Source: Stercorarius parasiticus (Eukaryota > Chordata > Aves > Charadriiformes > Stercorariidae). From it: a stretch of 64,000 bases of DNA. Shown piece after piece: positions 14,586 to 27,899 of this stretch. The stretch spans positions 682,001 through 746,000 of the forward strand of contig VWZL01004340.1 in assembly GCA_013396915.1 (NCBI GenBank), given 5' to 3'. The position numbers and the translations under genes were made by a program. The stretch's first letter is position 1. Every line of letters begins with the position of its first letter. The notes under the pieces were generated by a model. It saw only the letters and a list, made by a program, of their open reading frames with translations, was not told the DNA's origin and did not search any database.

Positions 14586-16049
14586 ACTCCAAAAAGTTAT
14601 TCTGGGCTCCCTCCTAATCCCCACGTGGAGAACCTTCTCTGTGGGATTATTATCAGGTTTATTGTCAAACCAGCCTCCCACTCCCACCTCCCTGGAAGGT
14701 CAGTGGTGCAGCAGGGCCACGTGCTCAGTGCTGGAGGTCAGTCTCTGAGGATGGGCAGATACCACTTTTTGGAGGGTGTTGGTAGGTGACCCCTGCCTGT
14801 CCTGCACCCTGTCAGGGCAGCAGCGGTCACATGCTGCAGGAAGACAAATGCTTTCAAACACATGCTCCAAAAAGCACCCCATGTTGTGACAGAGGATCCC
14901 TCCCAAAATGAAACCCACGGGGAGCTTGCACGCTGCCATTAAAAGCAGCCTGCTCTTGGCTTGTACTGAGCACCCACCCCATGTGAGTATCATGGACCTG
15001 GGCGGGGGGTGGTTCTGGCTGTTTACTGACCTGCGGAATTGCCTGGAAAGGGTGAGGCGTCCTCCTGCAGCACAGTGTGTGGATGGGAAGGGATGTGGGA
15101 CTGCCGGGAGCCGCCAGGCAAGCTGCAGTCGCTGTCTCCGGGATGCTTTCAGATGACAACGGGCTTTGCTCTGAAGGAAAAGGAGAGAAAGAGAGTTGCA
15201 GAGAAGTCAGGCATCTGGCTGAACCCACTCAGGTACCTACACAGGCACGCGAGCGTAACAATGATCTCCACGTCTCTGAGGTGAATGGAAAACCTTCAGC
15301 CTTCTACTAAATTCTCTTTATTTGCAGGTTTATTTTATTTATTGAGGGTCTCTCACAGTTCAGGAGTACACAGAAGAGTTAATTTGATCTACTATGCGGT
15401 GCCACAGCGTGGTATGAAGTGCTTCATATGCAGGCAGGATTAAAAGGTTTCACTGAATTGAAAAGCTGAGTTACTTTTGATTACATTCAAAGGGGACAGA
15501 AAACAGAAGAATGGGAGGAAAATAATTTTCCGTAGGTGGAAGGAGATGGAAGTTAATGATCTCTCCTGGTTAACTTACAGCCTCTTACGCTTTCTGGGTG
15601 TTAATGTTAAACCAGTGAGACTCCTGCCAACTTATCTCCTGCAAGATACCTTTAACTACTAATACGATTTTTTTTTTGTTCCGTTCAAGTTCTTTTACTT
15701 ACACATCTCAGAGCGTAGGGTCACTTTAAGTTCACCTCCAGGGTAAAGGGTAAACTTGTCACTTTGCTTCACCTTGCCCCAGGAAATATTATATTATCAG
15801 TGGAGCAAAACATGAGCATGGGTACGTAGCCTGGGTTTTTGTCATTTCTGCAAGCTCTCCCTTGTGCACACATACAATTCAATCCAAACAAGCTCTCACA
15901 GCGGGTTTGTTCTCTATTGCAGCACACAGGCCAGCCTGCTTGGATATGCGTTGGGACACCAGAAATGAAGCGTTGCTGAGAAACGGGCTGAATCTCGGGA
16001 AAATGAGGCTTTCTTCCTGGGCAGCACACCTTCACCACGAGAGTGGGAG

Positions 16050-16465
16050 CGCTTTGCAGAGGCGCGCCGAGCTTTATCCCCACCCTGGGAACGCTCTAAC
16101 CCCAAAAGCCGCACTTCCCTGAGGATGCCCACCACAGCAGGAGACCAGGTCCGGTGCAGATCAAGCCCAGGCTGTTATATCAGGGTACTTATGTCCAAAC
16201 CTGCTCAGGACATTGCTGACTGACAGAGGGAATGATGCCATTTCTAATACAAAGACAACCTTTATCTGCGGAGAGGTTATGCTGCTCTTTAAAGAGCAGC
16301 CAAGAGCAGAGCGTGCTCTCCGATCCCCCCGGCCGCCCACGGACAGCGGGAGCCTCTCCCGCCGAGCGCCTGTGCGCATCCGGAGGGACCGAGCCCCCGG
16401 CAGCTGTACCGATGCCGCGCTCAGCTTCCAAGTCTGCTCAGACCCACAAAGGCGCCACGTGCTCC
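16050..16465. promoter_or_regulatory. CpG-rich patch, possible promoter
   Basis: Locally high GC with many CpGs (for example CCCCCCGGCCGCCC, GCCGAGCGCC, GATGCCGCGC) in an otherwise moderate-GC window. Open frames here follow from base composition. It could be a CpG island promoter; no first exon is recognisable. Confidence 0.35.
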
Positions 16466-17558
16466 CGAAAACATCCCCTGCGCGTGCCCGTAATTTTGGC
16501 TGAATTCACCCTTGAACCTTGCGACTTCCCCCCTCGCCGCCCCTCCAAAAAAAACGCAGCGCGGACAAACCCCCTCTTCATTTCATTTAAAGGAAGGAAT
16601 ATGTATAAGAGCCCTAATACAGAAGAGCACACTTCCCTCTTTGTGCGTGGGGAGCATCAACTGGAAAGAAGCCAAGCAATTACTGAGTCCTGGAAGAAAA
16701 AAAACCAGCAAACTGGTTACCCTGAAGAATTACCAAGGCTGAAAGACATAAAAAAAAACCAACTCAACATCCAAAGAGGCATAAGACAGTTACAGCAAAG
16801 CACCCACCCTTGGGAGCAGGAGGGTTTATCCCCCAGCAGGTGCCGCTCTGCCGGGAGCCTCTCCCAGCTCTGCCCGCTCGTCAGCGCCGTGGCTATAACG
16901 AGTTCCCCTAAACGTCCTGGGTAATGCAGGCTGGCCGGTTAATGACACCAAGCCGAGAGGAACTGCATCGAAGATGTATGGCTGAAATCAGTCAGAAGTA
17001 AACGGTCAGCGGGGGGATGTTTCTCTGGAGGCCATTAATTTGCTGATTACAAAGCCTGCTGACTGCCAGCCACATCGGGCGGGCTGGGCCGGCTCTTGCA
17101 GAGCGCTTTCCGTTGGCTTTTGACCCGACTGAACATTTACACAATCTAAATATTTCTAGTATTTATTTCACAATGCTCTTTTGACTCTTAGGAAGCGTGC
17201 ACTGTCCTTGTTTTTGTTGTCTCCTCCCTGCTGACGTCGCAGAGAAGGCGATGGCTCCCTGGCGGAGACCAATTTGGTGTGCGGATCCTCCGTCTCAGCT
17301 CAAGCAATCCTTACGAGCAGGCCCTGGTTTTCTCAAGTATATCCGCTACTCAAGCTGACCTTACACTTTCTGCTGGCGTGTTGGTTTTTGGCTGTTTTCC
17401 CCCCCTCTCTGGACTTGTTACAAGGAGCTCACTGACAGAGCAGGCTATTGCACAGCCTTCGGGCTGTGATTGACCATGTAAGATCGCAAGACCTTTTTGT
17501 TATAACCCCTATAAAGCGGGGGAAAGGCATGGCTTTGAAGTAAAGAAGGTTGCTGACT

Positions 17559-17579
17559 TTTTTTTTTTTTTTTTTTTTA
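17559..17579. repeat. Poly-T run ending TTAG
   Basis: Long T run followed by AG; on the plus strand it looks like a splice acceptor, but I found no coding exon after it. Similar homopolymer-rich runs occur at 7862-7879 (A), 9779-9802 (T) and 44107-44122 (A). Confidence 0.7.
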
Positions 17580-17985
17580 GAACATCAAATCTTCTGGATC
17601 AGACGGGCCTGTGCCCAGGGCATTGTTCCTAGAAAAAGGATTGTTTTAGCTGTAACCTCAAACTGCACCCTGCGCAGGAACGGGCCGTGGGGGCAGATGG
17701 ATATAAATTGCTCCAGCTGAGTCTTTTGCTGGCCAGATGCGAGCCAGCTCCAGGCCAGAGGCCGTCGGGTGTCAGCGTGGCTGCGGGTCAGAGCACAGAC
17801 GCAGGGGCGGGAGTCGACTCCCCCCTCGCCATCCCAGGCTCTCTCGGCATGGGAGGGTGCCAACATCTGGACGGCCGCACGACCCGCGTGCTCACGCAGA
17901 CCAACCCCTCTCTAGCCCGCTCTGAGTCTGGCACAAGGGTGATGCCTGCCTCTGCTGGACCCAGCATTATGCATTTTCATACCTT

Positions 17986-18789
17986 NNNNNNNNNNNNNNN
18001 NNNNNNNNNNNNNNNNNNNNNNNNNNNNNNNNNNNNNNNNNNNNNNNNNNNNNNNNNNNNNNNNNNNNNNNNNNNNNNNNNNNNNNNNNNNNNNNNNNNN
18101 NNNNNNNNNNNNNNNNNNNNNNNNNNNNNNNNNNNNNNNNNNNNNNNNNNNNNNNNNNNNNNNNNNNNNNNNNNNNNNNNNNNNNNNNNNNNNNNNNNNN
18201 NNNNNNNNNNNNNNNNNNNNNNNNNNNNNNNNNNNNNNNNNNNNNNNNNNNNNNNNNNNNNNNNNNNNNNNNNNNNNNNNNNNNNNNNNNNNNNNNNNNN
18301 NNNNNNNNNNNNNNNNNNNNNNNNNNNNNNNNNNNNNNNNNNNNNNNNNNNNNNNNNNNNNNNNNNNNNNNNNNNNNNNNNNNNNNNNNNNNNNNNNNNN
18401 NNNNNNNNNNNNNNNNNNNNNNNNNNNNNNNNNNNNNNNNNNNNNNNNNNNNNNNNNNNNNNNNNNNNNNNNNNNNNNNNNNNNNNNNNNNNNNNNNNNN
18501 NNNNNNNNNNNNNNNNNNNNNNNNNNNNNNNNNNNNNNNNNNNNNNNNNNNNNNNNNNNNNNNNNNNNNNNNNNNNNNNNNNNNNNNNNNNNNNNNNNNN
18601 NNNNNNNNNNNNNNNNNNNNNNNNNNNNNNNNNNNNNNNNNNNNNNNNNNNNNNNNNNNNNNNNNNNNNNNNNNNNNNNNNNNNNNNNNNNNNNNNNNNN
18701 NNNNNNNNNNNNNNNNNNNNNNNNNNNNNNNNNNNNNNNNNNNNNNNNNNNNNNNNNNNNNNNNNNNNNNNNNNNNNNNNNNNNNNNNN
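17986..18789. other. Assembly gap (804 N)
   Basis: Continuous Ns. Any translation across it is meaningless. It may hide further exons of gene B. Confidence 0.99.
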
Positions 18790-21638
18790 GTTTTATACTT
18801 AAAACGGAGCACTGCAGAAAGAACAAAGAGACTAAAAGTGGTGCAAAACAAACTTATTTTAAAAAACCTCTTCACTCTGAACACCCTAGTGCATTGCCAA
18901 GTAGCACAGGCAGAGGAATTTCAAAAAATTTATTTTTAAGTCGACCGTGTCCCTTTAATTACTACTTTTTGGCACAGCACGTAGGACACCTCCAGGCCAA
19001 AACACGAGTGATGTTGAAAGTACAACTGTTCCTTCCCTTTGGGAATGAAAGTTTTCTGACTGTTATATAAACATATTTGGAGATATTTTTTTAGAGAGTC
19101 AACCCATTAGCAATTATACTATTAACGGTGAGTCAGCGAACATTTCGCTGACGTTTTAAAACATGTAACTTGAGGTCAGAACCTACTAAACTTCACCAAC
19201 AGGCAGGCCTGATGTGAAACAGCCTTATTCGCTCCGGTGGGATCGCTCTAATGAGCAAGGGTTTGCAGCATGTGAGCTTAGATGGTGAACTATATAGAGC
19301 CGCTTCGTTCTAATTGCAAGGCACTGGGCACATCCAGGCAAGAGCCAAACGTCAGGATGAAAGAGCCACTCTGGAGAAACAGCAGATAATTATAAAACGA
19401 AAAAGAACCGAGGGTGGAGGGTTTCTCTTTTTCCTGGGTAATCTGGGAAACTTATTCAACCAGTGGTCATTAGAAAAGTGCTGTGACACGCAGGCAGTAA
19501 AAAAAAAAAAAGCTCAAACCCAGGCTTTTACAATGATCACAGACCTGAAGACAGACGTGCAGCTTCTCTTGGAACCGCTCTCTTCTAAAAGCAGACCTGA
19601 AACGTAACCCACGTGCCAGAGGCTATCTTTGGTACAGAAGCCCTTCTGGATAAACCAAACGCGATGAGTTTCTTGGCACCGGAGCGGAGTTGCTTATAAC
19701 TCTGATTTGGCTTTTGCACAACGCAGATGAGGCCGCGGAAGGAGGCAGGCAGGCAGGCTGGTGAAACTCAGCTGCTTCCTCTTGCTGCAACGCAGGATTT
19801 TATGAAATTTTGATCCATATGGATTACAACTGCCTCCTCTCCCACACTTTAATTTCACTTGGGTTTCGGAGAAAGCGAAAAAAAAAAAAAATGGAAATAA
19901 ACCTCAGATTAAAACACAGCTTGTTTTGTGCATGTGCCCATCGGCTCAAATCACAGAAAATGGTCCGGTTTACCCGGGTTCGATAGCATCCCAAAATACC
20001 AGCTTGACTTTTTTTTCTCCAAAAGCTTGTGAATTCCCTGTCCGCTTGCACGGCCGTGGCCTTGGCTGCTGGCTGCGTGGCAGAACCACACAGGTTTTAC
20101 ACTGTTTTGCTTTGTGCCTGGGTACATTTCTACTAAAGCTGTTTCCCTGCCAAAACCACAAAGGATGAGGCAAAGAGGAAAAAAAACCTCCCAAGGCTGT
20201 CAGTGAAACCGGTCTTGAGTAAGGTGACATAAGCCTCGCCTACAGAAGATTAAGCTTAATCTCTGAAAAGGACAGCAGAAAGGCTGGTAGACTTCAAAAT
20301 GAGCTACAACAGCTGTGTTTGGGTTGGCCAACAACCGCGCTCCGCTTTGGCTGCATCTGGCTCGCCTCATGTGAACAAGGCAGATTATTAAAATACAGCG
20401 TTCGGCGATCCCATCCTTGGAGCACTTGACCGAGCAGCCTTCTCCTTTGTGTTTCACTGCTTTGGCTGGGTGCAATAACAAAGCAAAGCGGGGCGATAAC
20501 GCGATGTGCCCATGACAACAGAGTCAACGATAATTGTACAGTGCTGTCCCTAGTTCAAAGCAAAAGGCACCCATTTACTGGCTTAAAGCGCGTCTTTTTG
20601 TTTCAAAAATGCCTTTTGGGTAGGGAAATGCATGCCCTTCTGTCTGTCTCGCTTAACTGCTGGGCTTAATTGGCCTTATTTTAGAGCATAATAGATAAAT
20701 CAGCAATAGATGGCAGAAGTCAGAATAAATCAAGCTAAAAAGCCTTTCATAACTTACTAGTCACCACAGAAGGAGAGAAACTGCCAATTTTCCACAGTAA
20801 TAAGCTATGCTACCAACCTGAAGAGTAGCTTAAAATAATTAACAGTACCAAAAAAGAAAGGGTGTGTATACGAGTGTGTCTGCGGAGCCACTCCACCCAG
20901 TACAAAGGGAAAAAATTAACTGGGTGGACCTGCATTCCCGTGGCAGCTCAGAACGACTGCGCTTTATATTTCTGTGCCTGGAGATATAAATTTCCTGCAC
21001 ATGATCACAACTGATGAGGAAAAAGAAGAGCTCGAAAAGCAAAGCAAGCCAAAACAAAGCACTCAAGAAAAAGAATGGAAATAATTTGTATGACAAGATA
21101 AAGAGCAACTCGCTGTGTGTTTTCGGGAGTGCTGGTTTTCATCTTTGCAGTAATTATATCGTTTATTAGGCGCTGTTTCCTGAATGATATTTAGAGCTAC
21201 TGTGGGAGGATGTCATAACATCCATGTTTATTAGATAACTTTGGGGACCTTGCCGTGGGAGACTGTAACAGACTGAACGGGAGAGAGAAATGGTCTAAGA
21301 AGGATCAAGTGCTCTGTTTGAATACAAAGGCCAAAACACACTTTACGGAGACAGGGGAAATAACCAGGCAGTGCCCTTTTTCCTGCAGACGTAGGATGTC
21401 TGGTGTTCAGATCTAACCAGGTATCTAGGACATAGAATCATCCTGACAAGAATCAGGAAAAAAAGGATGCAAGCTCCCCAGCTCCTGCTGGGAAGGAAGG
21501 AGTTCAAAGGAGAGATGCAGGTGCGGAAAGGCTGGGAGATCTGGAACCGGAGAAGACTGGGAGGAACCCTGGGGGGGACCGAAAGGCTCGTACCACACAC
21601 AAGAAAAGCACACGGTGCTGTTAAGCTATACTTCTTAC
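18790..21638. other. No exon recognised
   Basis: Sequence between the N gap and the last candidate gene B exon. I see no frame with matching splice sites; it may be intron of gene B or its 3' flank. Confidence 0.45.
19741..19761. repeat. Short GGCA tandem repeat
   Basis: Four to five copies of GGCA (GCAGGCAGGCAGGC). Small microsatellite. Confidence 0.65.
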
Positions 21639-21764
21639 CGAGGAATTGCTCCAAATGAGTTTTCTTCCTGTTGAAGGGTTTCAGGATGGCTCCGCTCTGG
21701 GGCCTGGGCATTTGAGGCTGATCAATAACCCTGCTGCTGACAGCTGCTCGGGAACCACAGAGCT
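21639..21764 (-). CDS. Gene B or downstream gene, proline/basic-rich exon
   Basis: Donor TTCCTCG|GTAAGAAG is strong. The frame reads QMPRPQSGAILKPFNRKKTH, a basic and proline-rich stretch resembling an intracellular tail. Two acceptors are possible: GGTGGCACAG (stated) or the stronger TTTATCTGACCTTAACCTCGAG at 21789, which starts in phase 0. It leaves one base, so further exons must lie below 21639, possibly in the N gap. Confidence 0.55.
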
Positions 21765-21889
21765 CTGTGCCACCAGTTTGGTACAAGGACTCGAGGTTAA
21801 GGTCAGATAAAAAAATGGGCTGGGCTCTGACGCAGGTTCAGACAATGATTTGCACCTTATTAGAGCTTTGTTAGCCCAGGTCTGGTCAC

Positions 21890-21929
21890 CATCACTTCTT
21901 TGTCGATAAGTTTGTTTCCTCAGGGAAGT
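21890..21929 (-). CDS. Gene B, possible exon
   Basis: Excellent acceptor (GCTGACTTTCCTCCTCAG). In phase 0 it reads TSLRKQTYRQRSD plus one base to GATG|GTGACC, which fits the two-base start of 21639-21764; an alternative donor at 21896 gives a different phase. Membership of gene B is inferred from strand and order only. Confidence 0.4.
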
Positions 21930-22126
21930 CTGAGGAGGAAAGTCAGCACCATTCACTCCACCTTCATGACCAAGGTACTGAATTAATACTTCAAAAAAAA
22001 AAAGAAGAAAAGAAAACTGAACTGGAGTTTTTGTTTGGAAAAATAAAAAAAACAAACAACATTATATCAGTTGTACAAAGAGAAACATTCAAAGTATTCA
22101 ATTTTGATTTCTGGAGTCAAATCAAC

Positions 22127-22205
22127 TTGATTTCCTCTCCCTCTGTAGGATGTTCCTTTGGTATTTGATATCTTTTCTGTATTTTGAAATGCCAGTTTTG
22201 TTGTT
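22127..22205 (-). CDS. Gene B, possible juxtamembrane exon
   Basis: The acceptor AACATCTTTTTCACTAACAAG opens a frame reading KTGISKYRKDIKYQRNILQR, strongly basic as in a region just inside a membrane. The donor (AATCAA|GTTGAT) is weak, and another frame is also open. About 5 kb separates it from the last firm exon of gene B; no transmembrane exon was found between them. Confidence 0.35.
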
Positions 22206-25200
22206 CTTGTTAGTGAAAAAGATGTTAAGAATCCTCCCAGAGCGTGCTCATGAATAAACGTTAAATTCATTCATTTCCTAAAATCCGTCGTCTTGGCTGC
22301 GCAACGTTACTTGAGGCAACGCTACTGCAAGTTTGTTGTGGGGCCCACTCCAGGTCTCCTTTCAACCTGCATCGCTGCGCAGAGCTAAAGGCATCACCGC
22401 TGTCGGCTTTGCCAGGGGATCTCAAACAGGCAACGTCAGCCACGGATCACTTGGCAGACGCAGGATCTCCTTGGCGGGCCTCAAGGAGGAGGAGTAGGAA
22501 TTAAATCCAAACGCTCAACAGTGCATAAAGAACAGAGGTACCAATTTGGGAGCGGGTTCATCTGATCCCAACAGCTTGGGTGTTTCCATCTCTTGCTCCA
22601 CTGTGCTCTGCGTTTCTTGTCAATGTTGCATGCACAAGTCTGCTACTGTCTGATCCAAGCAGAGCGAACTCGGCGAGAAGAGTACAGGCTTCACGCGTTC
22701 CTGACCCCTGGAAGCTGGGTCCATAGGTCAGAGAGCAGGATCAGGGGGCACCACACATCAGAGCACTTGGGATGCTCGTGAGGAGAAAGGCTGCACACAA
22801 CTATGTCTTTAATGTGCAATTGTTCTTCATAGCCGTGCCTGGTTTATGGAGCTGGGAAGCTTTTTCCTTATTTAAAAAGTTAGCTTTATGGATCAGCAAC
22901 AAAATAGTAAGGTGTGTAATGCTTTTATTTACAGCAATGATGGAGCGGAGAAAGGAAAACTTGCTTTTTAGCTCTTCAGAGTTTGGAGTGACTGCAGTTA
23001 GAAATATCACCTTCTGACTTGCAGAAAGAGCACATTTTCTCAGACAAGAAAAATCAATATGGACTGCTATAATTTGTTATTTACACAAAGTCGTTCTACT
23101 CTTGACTGCTAAAGGCTTTACACCTTTTAGTAATAGACATTTTTCAAATAGATTGCACCGAAGACTCTAAATTCCACACAGTTCCTCTCCTCCTTTTGGT
23201 TGCTGGTTAAAGTTTTAGGTTCAAGTAGGAGGTAAAGCACAAGCGAATGAGGCAGAACTCCGCAAGGAAGATGTCCAACGGTGGCACTGGTGACACTAAC
23301 TCCTAGTTGGGAAACGGTTTATGCTCCACATGAGAGGTCTGTGAATAGCTGTCAAGCTCTTCTGTCGAGGTGGGCTTTTTCATGGCAGCATCATGTCCTG
23401 TCCCACAGAGCCACGCTGGGCAGAGCAAGAGAAAATTGCATCTAGCTCTGCTCTGCAGCAGCATTTTAAAGCTGAAGACAACTGGGTAGCCAACCAGCTT
23501 TGTTCATGTGGAGAGAAGAAACTGCTCTTTGCTTTTTGAATGCGGGGTTCGTTCTGCACTGCTGCTGAGCTCATGGATTTTTGTTTGGTTTTTGTTGCTT
23601 TTTTGGTTGGGTTTTTTTTTTAACTTTGTCATCTGAGGAAATCCCTGTCTAGAGTAAAACTAACAAATTCATTTTATAAGACGAATGCAAATGAAAGCAG
23701 TCATCTAAGCTGTCTGTCTTAATGCAGAATTTGATTATTTCCCTTTCTTCCACCTCCATCTGCTGTCTGCTTATAGCTACTCAGTTTTACTATTTTCAAT
23801 GTGCCCGATTAACATTTTCTGCTGGAGTATTGCCTTCTGTCTTATGGCCACATTGTCTTCCGCGTCTGATCTGTAGAACAAGGGTGGCATCCCAGTAGTG
23901 CGGCTGTGTGGTCTCTAGCCCTGTCGCTGCAGCACAGAGTTGTGGCTTTCTGAAACTGCAAGTGTCATTTGATCTGAGATCTTTCAGTTTCGAGATGGAG
24001 AACTGCACATGCAGATCTGAAGTCTCTTGGAGCAATACTTCCATAATGAAAATGAGACTGGTGGTGACAGTTTCCATTATGGTAAAGCAGATGAGTTCTT
24101 CTAACTCCTTTTGTCAAAAGTAAACTCTTCTGCTTGGCCCAGAAAGATAATTCCTCTGTTGGAAATGTAGATCTGATATTTTGCTACTCAATTAAATTTC
24201 TCTGCCGTCTTAGATAGGCTGCAATTGTTACTCAGTTTCCTAAATGTGGCACTATGAGGGAGGGGGGGACTTGTTCACTGCTCTTCTCCCTGAGGCTGTA
24301 TTCAGGATCTGCGAAAATCAACCTAGAAGAGTGTCTCATGGTGCAGATCCCTCGTATTTGCTGTGCCACCTCCCTGTAAATACAGTCCCTTCATTAAAAT
24401 AAGCCCATTAACCTCCGTCAGTTCACTGTCACTTCCATGACCTTGGGAGGTCAGTGTCCTCTTCGCTAACATCATTCCTGTTTGTTTTCAGCTGGTTTCT
24501 CCCATGCTCCTAAGCGTGACCCCAACCAGCAGAACATGGAAACATACACATGCCCATTGCTCAAAAAAGTCCACAATGTTTCATTTTAGGACAGTCAGCC
24601 TTGACAGCATCCTTTTAAGAAGAGACCTTACCATGGTGGATGGGTAGAAGTCTCTGGACTCTGACTTAAAGATCTTTCTGATTCAGTTCCTTCACGACCT
24701 GCTCCACAGTACATTTCCTTAGGGAGCTCTCCCACAGCCAGGAGGTGGATTCAATATGTAGCAACCTTACATAGCACCATCTGACCTTACCATGCCCAAC
24801 ATTTAAGCAGCGTAGAGCAATTAAGTGTGTCAGGGATGCCAAAACTTGAAGTAGTGCAGAGTTACGGGGGAGACATCTGAGACTGGAGGTACAGCAGGGA
24901 CAAGGGATTAGTTACAAAATCAAGATGGAAAGGAGCGATTTGGAAACTTTACCCCTTCCCATAACTACTGATTCAGTGAAGCATATTTTTTTTTTTTCTG
25001 CACTGCAGTCATAGCCAGCAGCATATCCAGAATAAGGATTGAAATATTTTGAAGTGCTGTCACAGTGTGAATGATTTTCTTCAGAGCATAAAATCAGACT
25101 GCAAAGTTATTTTCTGTCTGCAGCGACACAAGAAGAATATGAATGTGATCATATCTGGCCCTGGGCATACAAGAGAGCAGAACTGGCCTTAACCAGATTC

Positions 25201-27367
25201 TCTTTTTTTTTTTATTCAGAGTCCTTCTAAGAAATATAAAATCCAAAAGAAATTCTGAACCCGGCTAGATGTCTCATAAGAGGAACAGGATTTCTGCATA
25301 GCTGAAACAGCATGACTTTGATTATTTGAAAACGCATGATTTAATCATTTCATTATGCATACCTTTTCTCAGCAGGCGCCACAGCCTAAAACAGACAGAG
25401 ACAAGCATTAGATAAAACAACACGCTTTCCAGCTAAAGAGATTGGAATCAAAGAGTTTAATCTTGCAAGGCACTGATATCCTCGGTGCCTTTAGACTCGG
25501 CTGCAAACAGCAGGTGTGCGGCACGCTGCCGAATCGAGTCCTTAGCAGAGCCCTCCGCTCAGAAGTGACGTCCTGCGGGATGACTTCGCCTTCTCCCTTC
25601 CGCAGTGCACATCTGCCCACGTCCCACCTCCCTCCCCCTCTTCTTCCTCACACCCATCAGTGTCCTGACATCCACTGTCGGTTCAGGTTGCTTTGACTGC
25701 CCCCACCTCCCTGCCGCGCACCCACCCAACGGCTGCCCGGGCTGTGAAATCGTCACAGAAGAGACCCGGATCTCGGATCTGTCTATGAAGTACCTAAGCA
25801 GCTTTTTGCACCGTGAAGTCAATAAATACCCTCAGCACAGTGTCCTTGCCGTGAGTCACAGAGAGCTACTCAGTGACAATGCACAACGTTGGTTAGCAGC
25901 AGGCAGTCCATCGTGTGTGGTTTGCATGCAGACACGCTATTTTTCCTGCGCAGAATACCTGGTATGTCCCTCCCTACAATGCCAGATCCTTTTTCCTCTG
26001 CTAGAGAGCGGAAACAACCAGGGCCGATGCTCGGCCCTAGATCACGAGCGGAGTCTGCGCTGTACTTCTCCCTTGGTACGGCGAACAGCAGTTCGGCTTT
26101 GCTGCCGTTGCAGCAAGATATGTGCTGCACAGCAGCCCAACACAGACATGCTTGTAATGCTGTATTATTTAGGAGAGGGGGAACAGTGTCCGGAAGAGCC
26201 TGCTTTGACTGCAGAACACAGCCTGCGTTCGCATCCCAGCTCTCCAGTTCTCCACATGTTTTGGCAGACAGTTAAACCAAATGGTCTCCATTTCTAATGA
26301 AAATAAAGGCACATGCGCCGAAACGCACTGGGGAGAAGCCCCCAAATGTGAGCTCATTGACTAGGCTAGTTTTGCAGTGCTGGAAATGAAGGGCATTGCC
26401 GTTAGCTGCTGGGGTGGACTGACAGCCACGCGCCAGCCGTGCCCGTGGTCCAAGCTGGGTGGGAGGCAGGTCTTCTGCGTTAGCGAGGCACTGAACGCCA
26501 AGCTCAGCGCTGAGCTCAGGAGGCTCTTAGGCTCTCGACAGGAGCCAGCACTGGCCCAGCGGGCACCAGGGCCAGCAGAGGCTGTGTCAGTGACCAGTCC
26601 GTGCCTCTTTATCCATGCAGCTGGGGCTTCCACGACAGGACAAGCACAAGGTTGATTGGCAAAAGGCTGCTGGATAATTTCCCTCTCCTGCCACAGCAGA
26701 AGGTGGGTGAGGAGCAGCTGCCAAGGCCGGCTTTGTCCATTCACCCTGAATCCCAGCTTCATGCCAGGCTAGCACCCATCACTCCTAAGCTATTCTCTGC
26801 TCCCCAGGGAATCGGGTGTTTGAAGAGTTTGGCACAAGCCTTGTCAGACCAACACTGGCCAGACCTGCCTGAAATCTTCTCTGCAGAGTACACCTAGGGT
26901 ATTCCCACCGAACAGCCCATCCTAGTGTGCTTCAATCAACCCGCAGGAACTCCCATAAGAAAGAGCAGGGACTGCAAACTCGCATCTTCGCCGCGACTCT
27001 CTGCAGGTAAGAGAACCGGAGCGAGGGGAATAACGGTGCAGCCCTCTCTCCGCTAGAAAGGAGGCTGAGAACACCGACCAGTTTCCTACAGACATAAACT
27101 GGACTCACTCAGTGACCTGAGGAGGCAAAGCTCAGTCCCAGGTCCTAAAAAGTGGTCTCACGGCCAATTAAATGTTGTTCAAAGGGCAGCAGAGCATCAG
27201 AGAGCACTTTGATCTCAGAGATGCCAGACAGATGTGCAATATCTACTCAGGTGTTCGCACAGGTATCAGTAACAGTCCGTGCACATCAGACAGACAGGTT
27301 TCTTCCTGGGTTTGCTGACAGAAGCAGCGGTTGCTCACAAATCACAGAGAACAGAAATAATCCCTAC
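22206..27367. other. Putative gene B intron region
   Basis: No firm exon. Contains an open minus-strand frame at 23796-24077 with fairly natural composition but unclear splice sites. A membrane-spanning exon would be expected here if the downstream basic exons belong to gene B. Confidence 0.4.
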
Positions 27368-27411
27368 CTTTTTAAACATCAAAAACTGTGAAGCTTCACA
27401 GCTGCGCGGTT
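27368..27411 (-). CDS. Gene B, 44-base exon
   Basis: Very strong acceptor (CATTCAATTCAATTTCAG) and donor AAAAAG|GTAGGG; two bases plus PRSCEASQFLMFKK. It is the only open frame and it fits 27900-27939 in phase. Confidence 0.55.
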
Positions 27412-27899
27412 CTGAAATTGAATTGAATGACTTGACTTGCCAAAACCAGAGATCAGAGTTCTAGGTCTTTCATGCCACAGCTGAAAGCATCAATAGCACT
27501 CAAAGAAGAGCACAGAGCTGCCTTTCAAATACCGGTTGTGGCTTTAGAAGCATTATCAGGTCTTACCCTTCAAACGCAGTAGCCTCAATTCAAAATGGAT
27601 GCGGGAGTGAAGAAAACTGATTTTTCAACACGAGCATTTTATTATTTAAAGGACTGATTTTTCTCTCGGAAGTTATATCTAAAGCTAGTTAAGGAGTCTG
27701 GATTTCAATTACTTTTTGTATTTAAAATAAAAAGCATTTTTAATCTTCAAGTGGAAGGGCAGCAGCGTATTTTCTCTGCAAGCAATGCAACAACAATTCA
27801 AAAGCAATATCTGCGTAAGCACAGACTTGATCACACAGGGACCCAGGGAAAAAGGCTTTTGGGATGGAGCATTCAGTTCCCAGAAGTTGCTTTCCCCAC

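Larger units (their letters stand above)
1..17985. other. No defensible genes; intergenic or long intron
   Basis: Many short open frames exist but none combines natural-looking protein sequence with matching splice sites in my reading. Besides the two inverted repeats, the SINE-like relic and the CpG-rich patch I see only simple A/T runs. Isolated exons of a gene may have been missed. Confidence 0.5.

Noticed and set aside
16232..16924. 230-codon open frame on the plus strand
   Set aside because: Lies in a CpG-rich segment where stops are rare; low-complexity Pro/Ser/Arg/Lys composition, no domain, several frames open at once.
17687..18884. Long open frames running through 17986-18789
   Set aside because: They exist only because Ns do not encode stops; the real flanks are short and unremarkable.
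25605..26297. 230-codon open frame on the plus strand
   Set aside because: No domain, unnatural cysteine/serine/proline composition, no splice context, overlapping frames also open.
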